Below, one piece after another: positions 1 through 6,478 of a stretch of 7,192 bases of DNA. The position numbers were made by a program, and so were the translations under genes. The notes beneath the pieces were generated by a model, which searched no databases, was not told where the DNA came from, and worked only from the letters and a program-made list of their open reading frames with translations. Position 1 is the first letter of the stretch; every line of letters starts with the position of its first letter. Source of the stretch: Geodermatophilaceae bacterium (GTDB taxonomy: Bacteria > Actinomycetota > Actinomycetes > Mycobacteriales > Geodermatophilaceae); assembly GCA_013811975.1 (NCBI GenBank), contig JACCUF010000032.1, forward strand, positions 1-7,192, written 5' to 3'.

Positions 1-244
1 GCCGGGCTGTGACCGGCCCATTTCTTGGACACAGGCCCATCACATCGTCTCGTGGCTGGACGGCGGAAGGACCAGCCTCGACAACGGCGTCCTGATGTGC
101 CTGTTCCATCACCACGAGATCGAAAAAGCCGACTGGACCGTCGCCATCCGCCGCGGACGAGCCTGGTTCACTCCACCCACCTGGATCGACCCCGCACGAA
201 CACCCCGAATCAACCCCATGCACCACCCGCCACCACGCCAGTGA
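1..244 (+). CDS. HNH endonuclease-like protein, 13E12/DUF222 type, C-terminal part (5' end outside window)
   Basis: The reading frame enters from the left edge (first full codon at 2) and ends at a TGA at 242-244, giving about 80 residues. It reads GCDRPISWTQAHHIVSWLDGG, then LDNGVLMCLFHHHEIEKADW, then a WF.PP.WIDP tail. This is the typical end of actinobacterial proteins that join a DUF222 (13E12 repeat) region to an HNH nuclease domain. The Cys-Asp-Arg-Pro, the AHHI histidines, the Asn of LDNG and the HHH cluster form the usual beta-beta-alpha metal site, and all are present, so the visible domain looks intact. The N-terminal DUF222 part would lie upstream of the window. Such genes occur in many dispersed copies in actinobacterial genomes. 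Metal-dependent DNA nicking or cleavage is inferred from the fold; the physiological role of the family is unclear. The 3' neighbour is a decayed gene, so this copy sits in an accessory segment. The family call is firm; whether the whole gene is intact cannot be seen. Confidence 0.88.
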   Translation, partial: PGCDRPISWTQAHHIVSWLDGGRTSLDNGVLMCLFHHHEIEKADWTVAIRRGRAWFTPPTWIDPARTPRINPMHHPPPRQ

Positions 245-300
245 CGCCGGTCTGTCGAACAGCTCCCCGACTATGGAAGCTCCACTGACAACAGTTCCCC

Positions 301-667
301 GGTGCGCGCGTGAGCGTTACCAGACCGGCAGTGTCCGGCGAGCAGATTCCTCCTCGAAGCCAAGTGGCAATCAGTGGCGGCGTCCACCGGTGACCTCGCC
401 ATCTTCGAGCGCAAGGTCAGCGGCAAGCTCGACAACACCCTTGGCCTATTCGTCTCCATGGAAGGCTTTGGCCCGAACGCGTTCGACCTGGGGCATCAGG
501 GGCCAACGTCCCCGGGTGCTCTGCATGCGCTGCCGGTCCTGCTCAGCCGGAAGAAGCAGCACGCAGCGCAGACCGGCAGTGTGTTTATCCCTGCTTGGCA
601 ACTCCTTCACCGGTGCGCGAACCGCGGGGGGACCCAGTCGCTGCCTCGTTCTCGCTCCGACGAATGA
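301..667 (+). pseudogene. Decayed restriction-endonuclease-like gene (PD-(D/E)xK type), frameshifted remnant
   Basis: No single frame gives a whole protein, but conserved-looking pieces line up in order on the plus strand. VSGEQI (about 331-348) is in one frame. FLLEAKWQ and then FERKVSGKLDNTLGLFVSMEG (347 to about 475) are in a second. QRPRVLCM (504-527) is in a third. LPVLLSRKKQHAAQTGSVFIP (about 530-592) is back in the second, which stays open to a TGA at 665-667. From memory, actinobacterial restriction-endonuclease-like proteins have the order GEQIDG, LLEAKW, KL.NT.GLF.S..GF, RP.VLLMDG, LL.RKR.HAAQTG. The E-A-K at 356-364 would be the E-x-K half of the nuclease site. The expected DGAF stretch after EQI and the DG.DLMAVL stretch after VLCM seem deleted, which explains the frame changes. 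A TGA at 311-313 closes the main frame upstream. The gene is therefore probably dead. An alternative is a short intact ORF from GTG 374, but it would lack the E-x-K motif. The family assignment is from memory and not searched. Confidence 0.6.
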
Positions 668-733
668 AAGCCACACCGACCGGCGGACCTCTTCGGGCAG
701 ATGGTCGACGGCTTCGTTGGCCGCGCCTGTTAC

Positions 734-1195
734 TTACGCCTGGCGATCGTTCTCCGACGCGGGAATCGTCCAGTGGGCCGTACCCGACGCCTCACGACGC
801 ACCATCTTCCAGACTCCGTCGCGGCGCTCGTAACGGTCGACATAGGTCGCAATCTGTCGCTGCCAGGAGCGGTCGGCGAGCTGGACGTTGACATGGACGT
901 CGGTCATTCCGTTCGCGACTGCGGCACCGAGGTCAACGTCGATGACGGCATTGGCGTTGTGGTGGTGACTTTGAAGCATCCCGTGTTCGATCCACATGCT
1001 CTTACCCTGTGCCACGATCGCCGGCACCCCGACGAACTCCAGTCCAGCGTCGACGATCGCCCACACCGCGCCGTCCTGCCACACGCTTGCGAACCGGTCC
1101 CACTCGCGTTTGTCGAACCCATGGCAGTAGTCGGCCATCAGGCGACGGATCGCGGACTCCGCCTCCAGCCGTTCTATCCGAGCGAGCAGCGTCAT
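734..1195 (-). CDS. SnoaL/NTF2-like fold protein (nuclear transport factor 2 family), 153 aa
   Basis: The protein opens with the helix LLARIERLEAESAIRRLMADYCHGFDKREWDRFASVWQDGAVW, characteristic of SnoaL_4-type members of the NTF2-like superfamily. A His-rich central segment follows (SHHHNANAVIDVD, about residues 75-88), then strand segments, ending YVDRYERRDGVWKMVRREA. Length and layout match the usual 130-160 residue alpha+beta cone fold, whose members include polyketide cyclases, dehydratases and isomerases as well as non-catalytic binding proteins. The substrate cannot be told from the sequence. No signal peptide or membrane segment is visible, so it is probably cytoplasmic. I chose the ATG at 1195-1193 because AGGAG lies five bases upstream (minus strand, 1205-1201). 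An in-frame ATG at 1213 would add six residues but has a poorer context. It starts 20 bases after the helicase stop and is probably co-transcribed with it, which does not by itself imply a shared function. The fold call is confident; the function is unknown. Confidence 0.85.
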   Translation of the reverse strand: MTLLARIERLEAESAIRRLMADYCHGFDKREWDRFASVWQDGAVWAIVDAGLEFVGVPAIVAQGKSMWIEHGMLQSHHHNANAVIDVDLGAAVANGMTDVHVNVQLADRSWQRQIATYVDRYERRDGVWKMVRREASGTAHWTIPASENDRQA

Positions 1196-1200
1196 CGGGA

Positions 1201-1205
1201 CTCCT
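1201..1205 (-). promoter_or_regulatory. Ribosome binding site of the SnoaL-like gene
   Basis: The minus strand reads AGGAG here, followed by TCCCG and then the ATG at 1195. The five-base spacing is slightly short but usable, and this is the clearest Shine-Dalgarno match in the window. It favours the ATG at 1195 over the upstream in-frame ATG at 1213. Confidence 0.6.
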
Positions 1206-1215
1206 GAACTCATGG

Positions 1216-3738
1216 TCAGAGTTCGTTGACGGCGGTGACGGTGATGACTGCGACGCCGGCCTCGTTCGAAGCCGCGAGGTCAACTTCAGCGCTGATCCCC
1301 CAGTCGTGATCCTCGGCCGGGTCGTCGAAGATCTGCCGTACGAGCCAGCGCTCGGCAAGTTCGTCGATCATCAACAGGTCCGGCCCTCTGGCATCCGGGC
1401 CGGTTCCGATCAGGTCATGGACCTCGAAGTACGAATCCAGCGCGGCCGCCCAGGCCGTCGCGTCCCAGCCGGCTTCGGCGTCGAGTTCACCGAGGTCTGC
1501 GTACCGGCGTAGCGCGCTGAGCTCAACGCGCCGGAACAGCGCGTTGCGTACGAGCACTCGAAAAGCACGAGGATTGGCGGTGACCAGCGGTGGGCGATCG
1601 TCGCGGACCGCCGACGGTGCCGCCTCGGGCTTGGTTGGGTTCAGCAATTCCGCCCACTCATCCAACAGGCTCGAATCCACTTGGCGAACAAGCTCGCCCA
1701 GCCACTCGATCAGGTCCGTCAGCTCCTCGGTTCGAGCCTCCTCCGGAACGGTCTGACGCAACGCCTTGTATGCGTCGGCCAGGTAGCGCAACACCGTGCC
1801 CTCGGCCCTGGCCAGACCGTAGAAACTGACGTACTCGACGAAGGTCATCGCGCGCTCGAATAGATCCCGCGCCACGGTCTTGGGCCGTAGTTCGTGATCC
1901 GCGACCCAGGGATGCCCGCGGCGGTAAGTCTCATAGGCCCCGGTGAGCAACTCCACCAACGGCTGCGGGTAGGTGACCTCCTCGAGGAGCTCCAACCGCT
2001 GCTCGTACTCGACGCCCTCGGCCTTCATCGCGGCCACTGCCTCGCCACGGGCCTTGAACCGCTGCGCCGACAACACCGGGCGCGGGTTCTCCAAGGTGGA
2101 CTCGATTACCGACACGACATCGAGGGCGTAGCTCGGGGATTCCCGATCCAGCAGCCCGGTCGCGGCCAGGGCGAAGGTGGAAAGCGGCTGGTTCAGAGCG
2201 AAGTCGCGCTGCAGGTCGACGGTCAGCGCAGCGGTACGTCCCTGTGAATCTGGGACGGGAAGTTGTTCCACCACACCGGCGGTCAGCAACGCGCGGTAGG
2301 CAGCGATCGCGCTCCGGATGTGGCGCAGTTGACGGGGCCGTGGCTCGTCGTTGTCGGTGAGCAGATGCCTCAAAGCGAGGTAGCAGTCCCCTGGGCGAGC
2401 GATCATGTTGAGCAGCATCGAGTGGCTTACCGCAAAGCTGGACGTCAGGCTTTCGGGCTCGGATTCCACCAGCCGGTCGAAGGTCGGTTTCCCGTACCCC
2501 ACAGTTCCTTCGGGCGGCTTCTTGCGTACCACCTTGCGGCGTTTCTTGGGATCGTCGCCGGCCTTGGCCAGCGCTTTCTCGTTGTCCACCACGTGGTCGG
2601 GCGCCTCGACGACGACGTTGCCGACCGAGTCGTATCCCGCTCGGCCGGCCCGGCCGGCGATCTGATGGAACTCCCGCGCGCTGAGCAGCCGGGTCTTCGT
2701 GCCGTCGTACTTGCTCAGCCCGGTGAACAGAACCGTCCGGATCGGCACGTTGATCCCGACCCCGAGGGTGTCTGTGCCGCAGATGACCTTGAGCAGACCG
2801 GCTTGGGCGAGCACCTCCACCAGACGCCGGTATTTCGGCAGCATTCCGGCGTGGTGCACCCCGATCCCGTGCCTTACGAGCCGGGACAGGGTCTTGCCGA
2901 AGCCAGCGGTGAACCGGAAGGCACCGATCAGGTCGGCGATCGCGTCCTTCTCCGCACGGGTGCAGACATTGATGCTCATCAAGGCCTGGGCGCGCTCGAT
3001 CGCGCCGGCCTGGCTGAAATGCACGATGTAGATCGGCGCCTGCTCGGTGCTCAGCAACTCCTCGGTGGTCTCGTGGATCGGCGTGGTCACGTAGTGGTGG
3101 AACAACGGGACCGGCCGATCGGCTGAGGCCACGACGGCGGTATCCCGCCCGGTTCGGCGGATCAGGTCGTCGCGGAATCTGCTGACGTCCCCGAGCGTCG
3201 CAGACATCAACAGGAATTGCGCGCGAGGCAGTTCCAACAGCGGAACCTGCCAAGCCCAGCCCCGTTCGGGATCGGCGTAGAAATGGAACTCGTCCATAAC
3301 GACGTACCCCACGTCGGCGGAGGCTCCCTCGCGCAGGGCGATATTGGCCAGGATCTCCGCGGTACAGCAGATGATCGGCGCCTCGGGATTCACGCTGGCA
3401 TCGCCGGTGGACATGCCCACGTTGTCGGCACCGAAGACCTGTACGAGTGCGAAGAACTTCTCCGATACGAGGGCCTTGATCGGAGCGGTGTAATAGCTGC
3501 GCTTGCCCTGCGCCAGAGCGCTGAAGTGGGCTCCCATGGCCACCAGGCTCTTTCCCGATCCGGTGGGGGTGGACAGGATCACGTTCGACCCAGACACGAG
3601 TTCGATCAGCGCCTCGGTCTGCGCGGGGTACAAGGCCAAGCCCTGGTCGTCACACCACCCGGAGAAGGCCTCGAACACAGTGTCCGGATCAACCGGGTCA
3701 GCATCAACGATGCGCGGCAACCGCTCGAGGAGAGTCAT
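1216..3738 (-). CDS. DEAD/DEAH-box (Ski2-like) helicase with DUF3516-type C-terminal region, 840 aa
   Basis: This is an ATP-dependent superfamily 2 helicase, probably acting on RNA or structured nucleic acid in the cytoplasm. Motifs in order: YPAQTEAL (37-44, Q-motif-like), TPTGSGKS Walker A (57-64), TAPIKAL motif Ia (84-90), MDEFHFY with DEFH Walker B (149-152), LMSATLGD motif III (177-184), GVHHAGMLPKYR (293-304), GTDTLGVGINVP motif V (321-332) and QIAGRAGRAG motif VI (359-368). All look intact, so ATPase activity is expected. The motif V and VI wording is Ski2/Mtr4-like. A basic stretch (DDPKKRRKVVRKKPPEG, 395-411) leads into a roughly 430-residue alpha-rich region resembling the actinobacterial DUF3516 domain. 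The length suits that subfamily rather than the longer HelY. The ATG at 3738 is chosen because family members begin close to the MTLLERLP wording and because it lies 16 bases after the def stop; no good Shine-Dalgarno is seen, so translational coupling to def is possible. The frame stays open upstream to 3936, but that part overlaps def and has no helicase-like character. The in vivo substrate is unknown. Confidence 0.93.
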   Translation of the reverse strand: MTLLERLPRIVDADPVDPDTVFEAFSGWCDDQGLALYPAQTEALIELVSGSNVILSTPTGSGKSLVAMGAHFSALAQGKRSYYTAPIKALVSEKFFALVQVFGADNVGMSTGDASVNPEAPIICCTAEILANIALREGASADVGYVVMDEFHFYADPERGWAWQVPLLELPRAQFLLMSATLGDVSRFRDDLIRRTGRDTAVVASADRPVPLFHHYVTTPIHETTEELLSTEQAPIYIVHFSQAGAIERAQALMSINVCTRAEKDAIADLIGAFRFTAGFGKTLSRLVRHGIGVHHAGMLPKYRRLVEVLAQAGLLKVICGTDTLGVGINVPIRTVLFTGLSKYDGTKTRLLSAREFHQIAGRAGRAGYDSVGNVVVEAPDHVVDNEKALAKAGDDPKKRRKVVRKKPPEGTVGYGKPTFDRLVESEPESLTSSFAVSHSMLLNMIARPGDCYLALRHLLTDNDEPRPRQLRHIRSAIAAYRALLTAGVVEQLPVPDSQGRTAALTVDLQRDFALNQPLSTFALAATGLLDRESPSYALDVVSVIESTLENPRPVLSAQRFKARGEAVAAMKAEGVEYEQRLELLEEVTYPQPLVELLTGAYETYRRGHPWVADHELRPKTVARDLFERAMTFVEYVSFYGLARAEGTVLRYLADAYKALRQTVPEEARTEELTDLIEWLGELVRQVDSSLLDEWAELLNPTKPEAAPSAVRDDRPPLVTANPRAFRVLVRNALFRRVELSALRRYADLGELDAEAGWDATAWAAALDSYFEVHDLIGTGPDARGPDLLMIDELAERWLVRQIFDDPAEDHDWGISAEVDLAASNEAGVAVITVTAVNEL

Positions 3739-3754
3739 TGCCAACGGGGGATGA

Positions 3755-4318
3755 TCAGCGCAACGCTCTCGCGCCACCGAAGGCAAACATGCCATGTGGG
3801 CTGACCTTGACCGAAGGTGCGTGCTCACCGTTCCAAACCGCCGCGCGGATCGCCCGCAGGGCCATCCGGCGCGTCTCGGTGTCCAATCGGTCGATGAACA
3901 GGACACCGTCGAGGTGGTCGGTCTCGTGCTGAACACACCGGGCCATCAGCTCGGTGCCCTCGATCGTGACCGGCTCGCCGTGCATGTTCATCCCCTTGGC
4001 CACGACGTGCAGGTGCCGCTTGCAGTCGAAGAACAGACCGGGGATGGACAGGCAGCCCTCCTCACCCTCCTGTTCCTCGTCGCCGACCACCTCCACGACC
4101 GGATTGATCAGATGGCCGATCTCGTCGTCGACGTGGTAGCTGAACACGCGCAGGCTGACGCCCAATTGCGGCGCGGCCAAACCGGCACCCGCTGAATCGA
4201 GCATCGTCTCGGTGAGATCCTTGACCAACCGGCGCAGTTCCTTGTCGTAGCTGGTCACCGGATCTGCAGGTGTACGCAGCACCGGGTCACCGAAGAGCCG
4301 AATGGGAGTCACGCTCAC
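3755..4318 (-). CDS. def: Peptide deformylase, 187 aa
   Basis: The enzyme removes the formyl group from the N-terminal formylmethionine of nascent proteins, normally using Fe(II) or another divalent metal at the ribosome exit. All three family motifs are present: GAGLAAPQ (44-51), EGCLS (87-91) and QHETDHLDG (130-138). The metal ligands are Cys89, His131 and His135, with Glu132 as the general base, so the protein should be active. The N-terminus VTPIRLFGDPVLRTPADPV is typical, and the length fits the actinobacterial enzymes, including the extended C-terminal tail. The start is taken as GTG at 4318-4316; a second GTG lies two codons downstream. No ribosome binding site precedes either, but a TACACT hexamer ends seven bases before 4318, which suggests a leaderless transcript. 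The frame stays open upstream to 4498, but that stretch overlaps the end of priA on the same strand and lacks deformylase character. The helicase follows after 16 bases. In many actinobacteria fmt follows def; it does not here. Confidence 0.95.
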   Translation of the reverse strand: MSVTPIRLFGDPVLRTPADPVTSYDKELRRLVKDLTETMLDSAGAGLAAPQLGVSLRVFSYHVDDEIGHLINPVVEVVGDEEQEGEEGCLSIPGLFFDCKRHLHVVAKGMNMHGEPVTIEGTELMARCVQHETDHLDGVLFIDRLDTETRRMALRAIRAAVWNGEHAPSVKVSPHGMFAFGGARALR

Positions 4319-4325
4319 GTCTGGG

Positions 4326-4331
4326 AGTGTA
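4326..4331 (-). promoter_or_regulatory. Putative -10 element for leaderless transcription of def
   Basis: The minus strand reads TACACT at 4331-4326, close to the actinobacterial -10 consensus TANNNT. Seven bases (CCCAGAC) separate it from the GTG at 4318, so the expected transcription start falls on or next to the first base of the start codon. No convincing -35 hexamer is found 16-18 bases upstream (the sequence there is around CTCGCA), which is common for actinobacterial housekeeping promoters. It would drive def, the helicase and the SnoaL-like gene. Confidence 0.5.
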
Positions 4332-4368
4332 AAAGACCGGGCACAGGTTGCGAGGGTCACCCGCTCGA

Positions 4369-4388
4369 TCGGCCACCCTGATGGCCGA
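4369..4388 (-). terminator. Terminator-like hairpin between priA and def
   Basis: A perfect 7-bp inverted repeat (TCGGCCA, six-base loop TCAGGG, TGGCCGA on the minus strand) lies about 30 bases after the priA stop and upstream of the putative def promoter. No T-rich run follows, so it is not a classical intrinsic terminator, though actinobacterial terminators often lack one. It could instead be an mRNA-stabilising structure, or chance pairing in GC-rich DNA. Confidence 0.3.
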
Positions 4389-4418
4389 CGTGGAGAAGGA
4401 GGCCACGAGAACTGAGGG

Positions 4419-6452
4419 TCAGCCGACGTCGAGCGGATCGAGCTGGACGCGGACATGTTCGGTCGCCTTGGCGGCCGACCGAAGTGCCTGCCCGGCATGC
4501 AATGCCTTTGCCAGGCCAGCTCCGTCGGCGCGTGGCGTTCGGAGGAGATAGCGCACCATCAACTCGACTGGCCGCTCACCCTCGGCGCAAGCAGCGCCGC
4601 CGTGATACCCCGGTCGTTCGTCGGTCAGGGGCACCGGTCCGAGCACCTCCGCTGAGGATGGCAGCACCAACGAGGCCAACAGTTGCTCGCACGCCTGCGC
4701 CGAGGCGGTCATCGTCGCCAACCGTAGGGCTGGCGGAAAGCCGAGTTCGCGCCGCTCGCCGAGCTCGCGCGCAGCCAGTCCGGCCGGATCCCAGCGGATC
4801 AGCGCTTGCACCACCGGATGTCCGCTGTCGGCCATCACGATGACCTGGCCACCCGCGCTGGCGGAGCGGACCAGACTCGCCGCGCCCAACCACCGGCGCA
4901 TGGTCTCCTCCCCCGCGCGCAGATCCGCCCGACCCAAGAGCGCCCAGCTGTCCAGCAGCAGCGCCGCTCCGTACCCACTCCGGGCCACCGGCTCCGCGCC
5001 GGGCGTGGCCACCACCAGCGCCGGACCGTCCTCGATCGAGCAAAGCACTCCCGAGGCAGCCGTCTGACCGGAGTTGCGGATCGACACGCCCGGGAAAGCC
5101 CGGCCGAGCTCCTCCGAGGTTCGGCCCGCGCCGGACACTGCTGCTCGAAGCCGCCGGGCACCACAGACCGGGCACTCCCACGCCGCCGCGGGTCGGGCGC
5201 ACCAGCGGCACGAGGCTGCCGCCGACCCGGCCGACGCCTGACCCAGTGGACCGGCGCAACTCCGGCAGCGGGCCGACGTACGGCATCGGTCACAGGCCAG
5301 GCTCGGGACATACCCACGCCGAGGAACCTGCACCAGCACCGGCGCGCCCGAGGCCAGGGCTTCCCGGGCCACCCGAAGTGCCAAGCTCGGCAGCCGGGCA
5401 GAGCGGGCGGCGGGATCCCGGGACTGCTCGACATCATCGCCGGAGGCCTGGATCCGCGGCGCCGCTCGACGTACCTCGTCGCGCGGCGCGGCTATCTCGT
5501 GTGCCCAGCCTGACTCGATCAGCACCGCGGCTTCGGTGCTGCGCGACCAACCGGCGACCAGCGCCGCGCAGTTCTCCAGGTGCGAGCGCAGCAACAGGAC
5601 CTCGCGGACGTGTGGATAGGGCGCCCGAGGCTCGGCGTGCAGGTCGTCGCCGTCGTCCCAGATCGCGACCAGTCCCAGGTCGGCCACCGGCGCGAATGCG
5701 GCCGCTCGGGTCCCGATCACGATGCGGACGCTGCCGCGACGGACGGCGAGAAATCGGCGGTAACGCTCGTCTGGCCTGAGGTCGGCGGTGAGGACCACGT
5801 ATCTGCCGTCATCGGCACCCAAGTGGGCCGTGAGTGCGGCATCGAGCCGCTCGACGTCGCGTACATCCGGCAGTACGACGAGCGCCCCTCGTCCACCGGC
5901 CGCTGCGGTCGCGGCCGCCTCAGCCAGCCGCGCTGGCCAGTCCTCGCCCGGACGCAGCGTCCAGACCGCCCGGGCCGGCCGCCCGTCGGCGAGGGCATCC
6001 AGGTAGGTACTGCCGTGCGGGTAGCGCTCCCACACTTGGGTGTCTGGTCGGCCGGAAACTGTGGCAGGCTCGCCGACCGGGAGCTTCTCGGGCCGGGCTC
6101 GCCGCGGTGGGATCGCCAGACGGAGCACATCGGAAAGCGTTCCCGCATACCTGTCGGCGACCGCTCGGGTCAGTCGCGCGACTGCCGGTGAGAGCACCGG
6201 CTCGGCCGAGATGACCCGGATCAGTCGTGCCAGTCGTCCGCTGTGCTCGGAGGTGGCAATTGTGTCGAGCACATAGCCGTCTAGCAGCCGACCGGCGAAG
6301 CGCACCCGCACCCGGCAGCCGACCACGACCTGATCTCCGAACTCGTCCGGGATCTGATAGTCGAAGAGCCGATCAAGATGGGTCAGCGGCGAATCGATGC
6401 ACACCCGAGCGATGTTCAGCGCTGCGGATGACTCGCTGCCGTCGGGTTTCAC
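4419..6452 (-). CDS. priA: Primosomal protein N' (PriA), actinobacterial form without helicase motifs, 677 aa
   Basis: PriA recognises stalled or repaired forks and begins reloading of the replicative helicase. The N-terminal 3'-DNA-binding domain is clear (ARVCIDSPLTHLDRLFDYQIPDEF, 15-38; VVGCRVRVRFAGR, 43-55; then the VLSPAVARLTRAVADRYAGTLSDVLRLAIPPRRA winged-helix region). The zinc-binding region has eight cysteines in four C-x2-C pairs (387/390, 396/399, 415/418, 427/430), and the ERRELGFPPALRLA segment (566-579) precedes the C-terminal domain. The ATPase core is degenerate: no G-x-G-K-[ST] Walker A occurs where expected (around 160-175, AVWTLRPGEDWPARLA), the DEEH box is replaced by DDGDD (266-270), and motif VI is not recognisable. 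This matches actinobacterial PriA in general, annotated as probably lacking helicase activity, so it is not a local mutation. The start is GTG at 6452, 26 bases after metK on the same strand; no strong ribosome binding site is seen, and a GTG at 6404 is a less likely alternative. Co-transcription with metK is likely. Confidence 0.93.
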   Translation of the reverse strand: MKPDGSESSAALNIARVCIDSPLTHLDRLFDYQIPDEFGDQVVVGCRVRVRFAGRLLDGYVLDTIATSEHSGRLARLIRVISAEPVLSPAVARLTRAVADRYAGTLSDVLRLAIPPRRARPEKLPVGEPATVSGRPDTQVWERYPHGSTYLDALADGRPARAVWTLRPGEDWPARLAEAAATAAAGGRGALVVLPDVRDVERLDAALTAHLGADDGRYVVLTADLRPDERYRRFLAVRRGSVRIVIGTRAAAFAPVADLGLVAIWDDGDDLHAEPRAPYPHVREVLLLRSHLENCAALVAGWSRSTEAAVLIESGWAHEIAAPRDEVRRAAPRIQASGDDVEQSRDPAARSARLPSLALRVAREALASGAPVLVQVPRRGYVPSLACDRCRTSARCRSCAGPLGQASAGSAAASCRWCARPAAAWECPVCGARRLRAAVSGAGRTSEELGRAFPGVSIRNSGQTAASGVLCSIEDGPALVVATPGAEPVARSGYGAALLLDSWALLGRADLRAGEETMRRWLGAASLVRSASAGGQVIVMADSGHPVVQALIRWDPAGLAARELGERRELGFPPALRLATMTASAQACEQLLASLVLPSSAEVLGPVPLTDERPGYHGGAACAEGERPVELMVRYLLRTPRADGAGLAKALHAGQALRSAAKATEHVRVQLDPLDVG

Positions 6453-6478
6453 AGTCGGTCAGTAGTGGGCTGCCGCTC

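Noticed and set aside
245..300. Possible terminator after the HNH gene
   Set aside because: Only a 4-bp stem (CTGT-CGA-ACAG, around 248-258) is visible with no T-run, too weak to call.
668..733. Possible bidirectional terminator between the converging units
   Set aside because: A GGTC direct repeat and GC-rich text are present, but no convincing inverted repeat or T-run was found by eye.
701..1207. Open plus-strand frame of 168 codons opposite the SnoaL-like gene
   Set aside because: It lies fully antisense to a protein with a recognisable fold and a ribosome binding site, and its translation resembles no family. Long antisense frames are expected in GC-rich DNA.
2263..3126. Open plus-strand frame of 287 codons opposite the helicase
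   Set aside because: It is antisense to conserved helicase motifs and has no recognisable domain; it is explained by codon bias.
1931..3253. Open minus-strand frame of 440 codons inside the helicase gene
   Set aside because: It is a shifted frame of the helicase, Arg/Pro/Gly-rich and of low complexity; the overlapping frame carries all the helicase motifs.
3739..3936. N-terminal extension of the helicase by 66 residues
   Set aside because: The extension overlaps the def coding region in another frame and shows no helicase-like sequence. The ATG at 3738, just after the def stop, fits the family start.
4319..4498. N-terminal extension of peptide deformylase by 60 residues
   Set aside because: It would overlap the 3' end of priA and cover the gap with the hairpin and promoter-like hexamer; the deformylase N-terminus begins at VTPIRLFGDPVL.
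4576..5513. Several open frames on both strands within priA
   Set aside because: Their translations are Arg/Pro/Ala/Gly-rich without motifs, while the priA frame shows the zinc-binding cysteines and PriA-specific segments.
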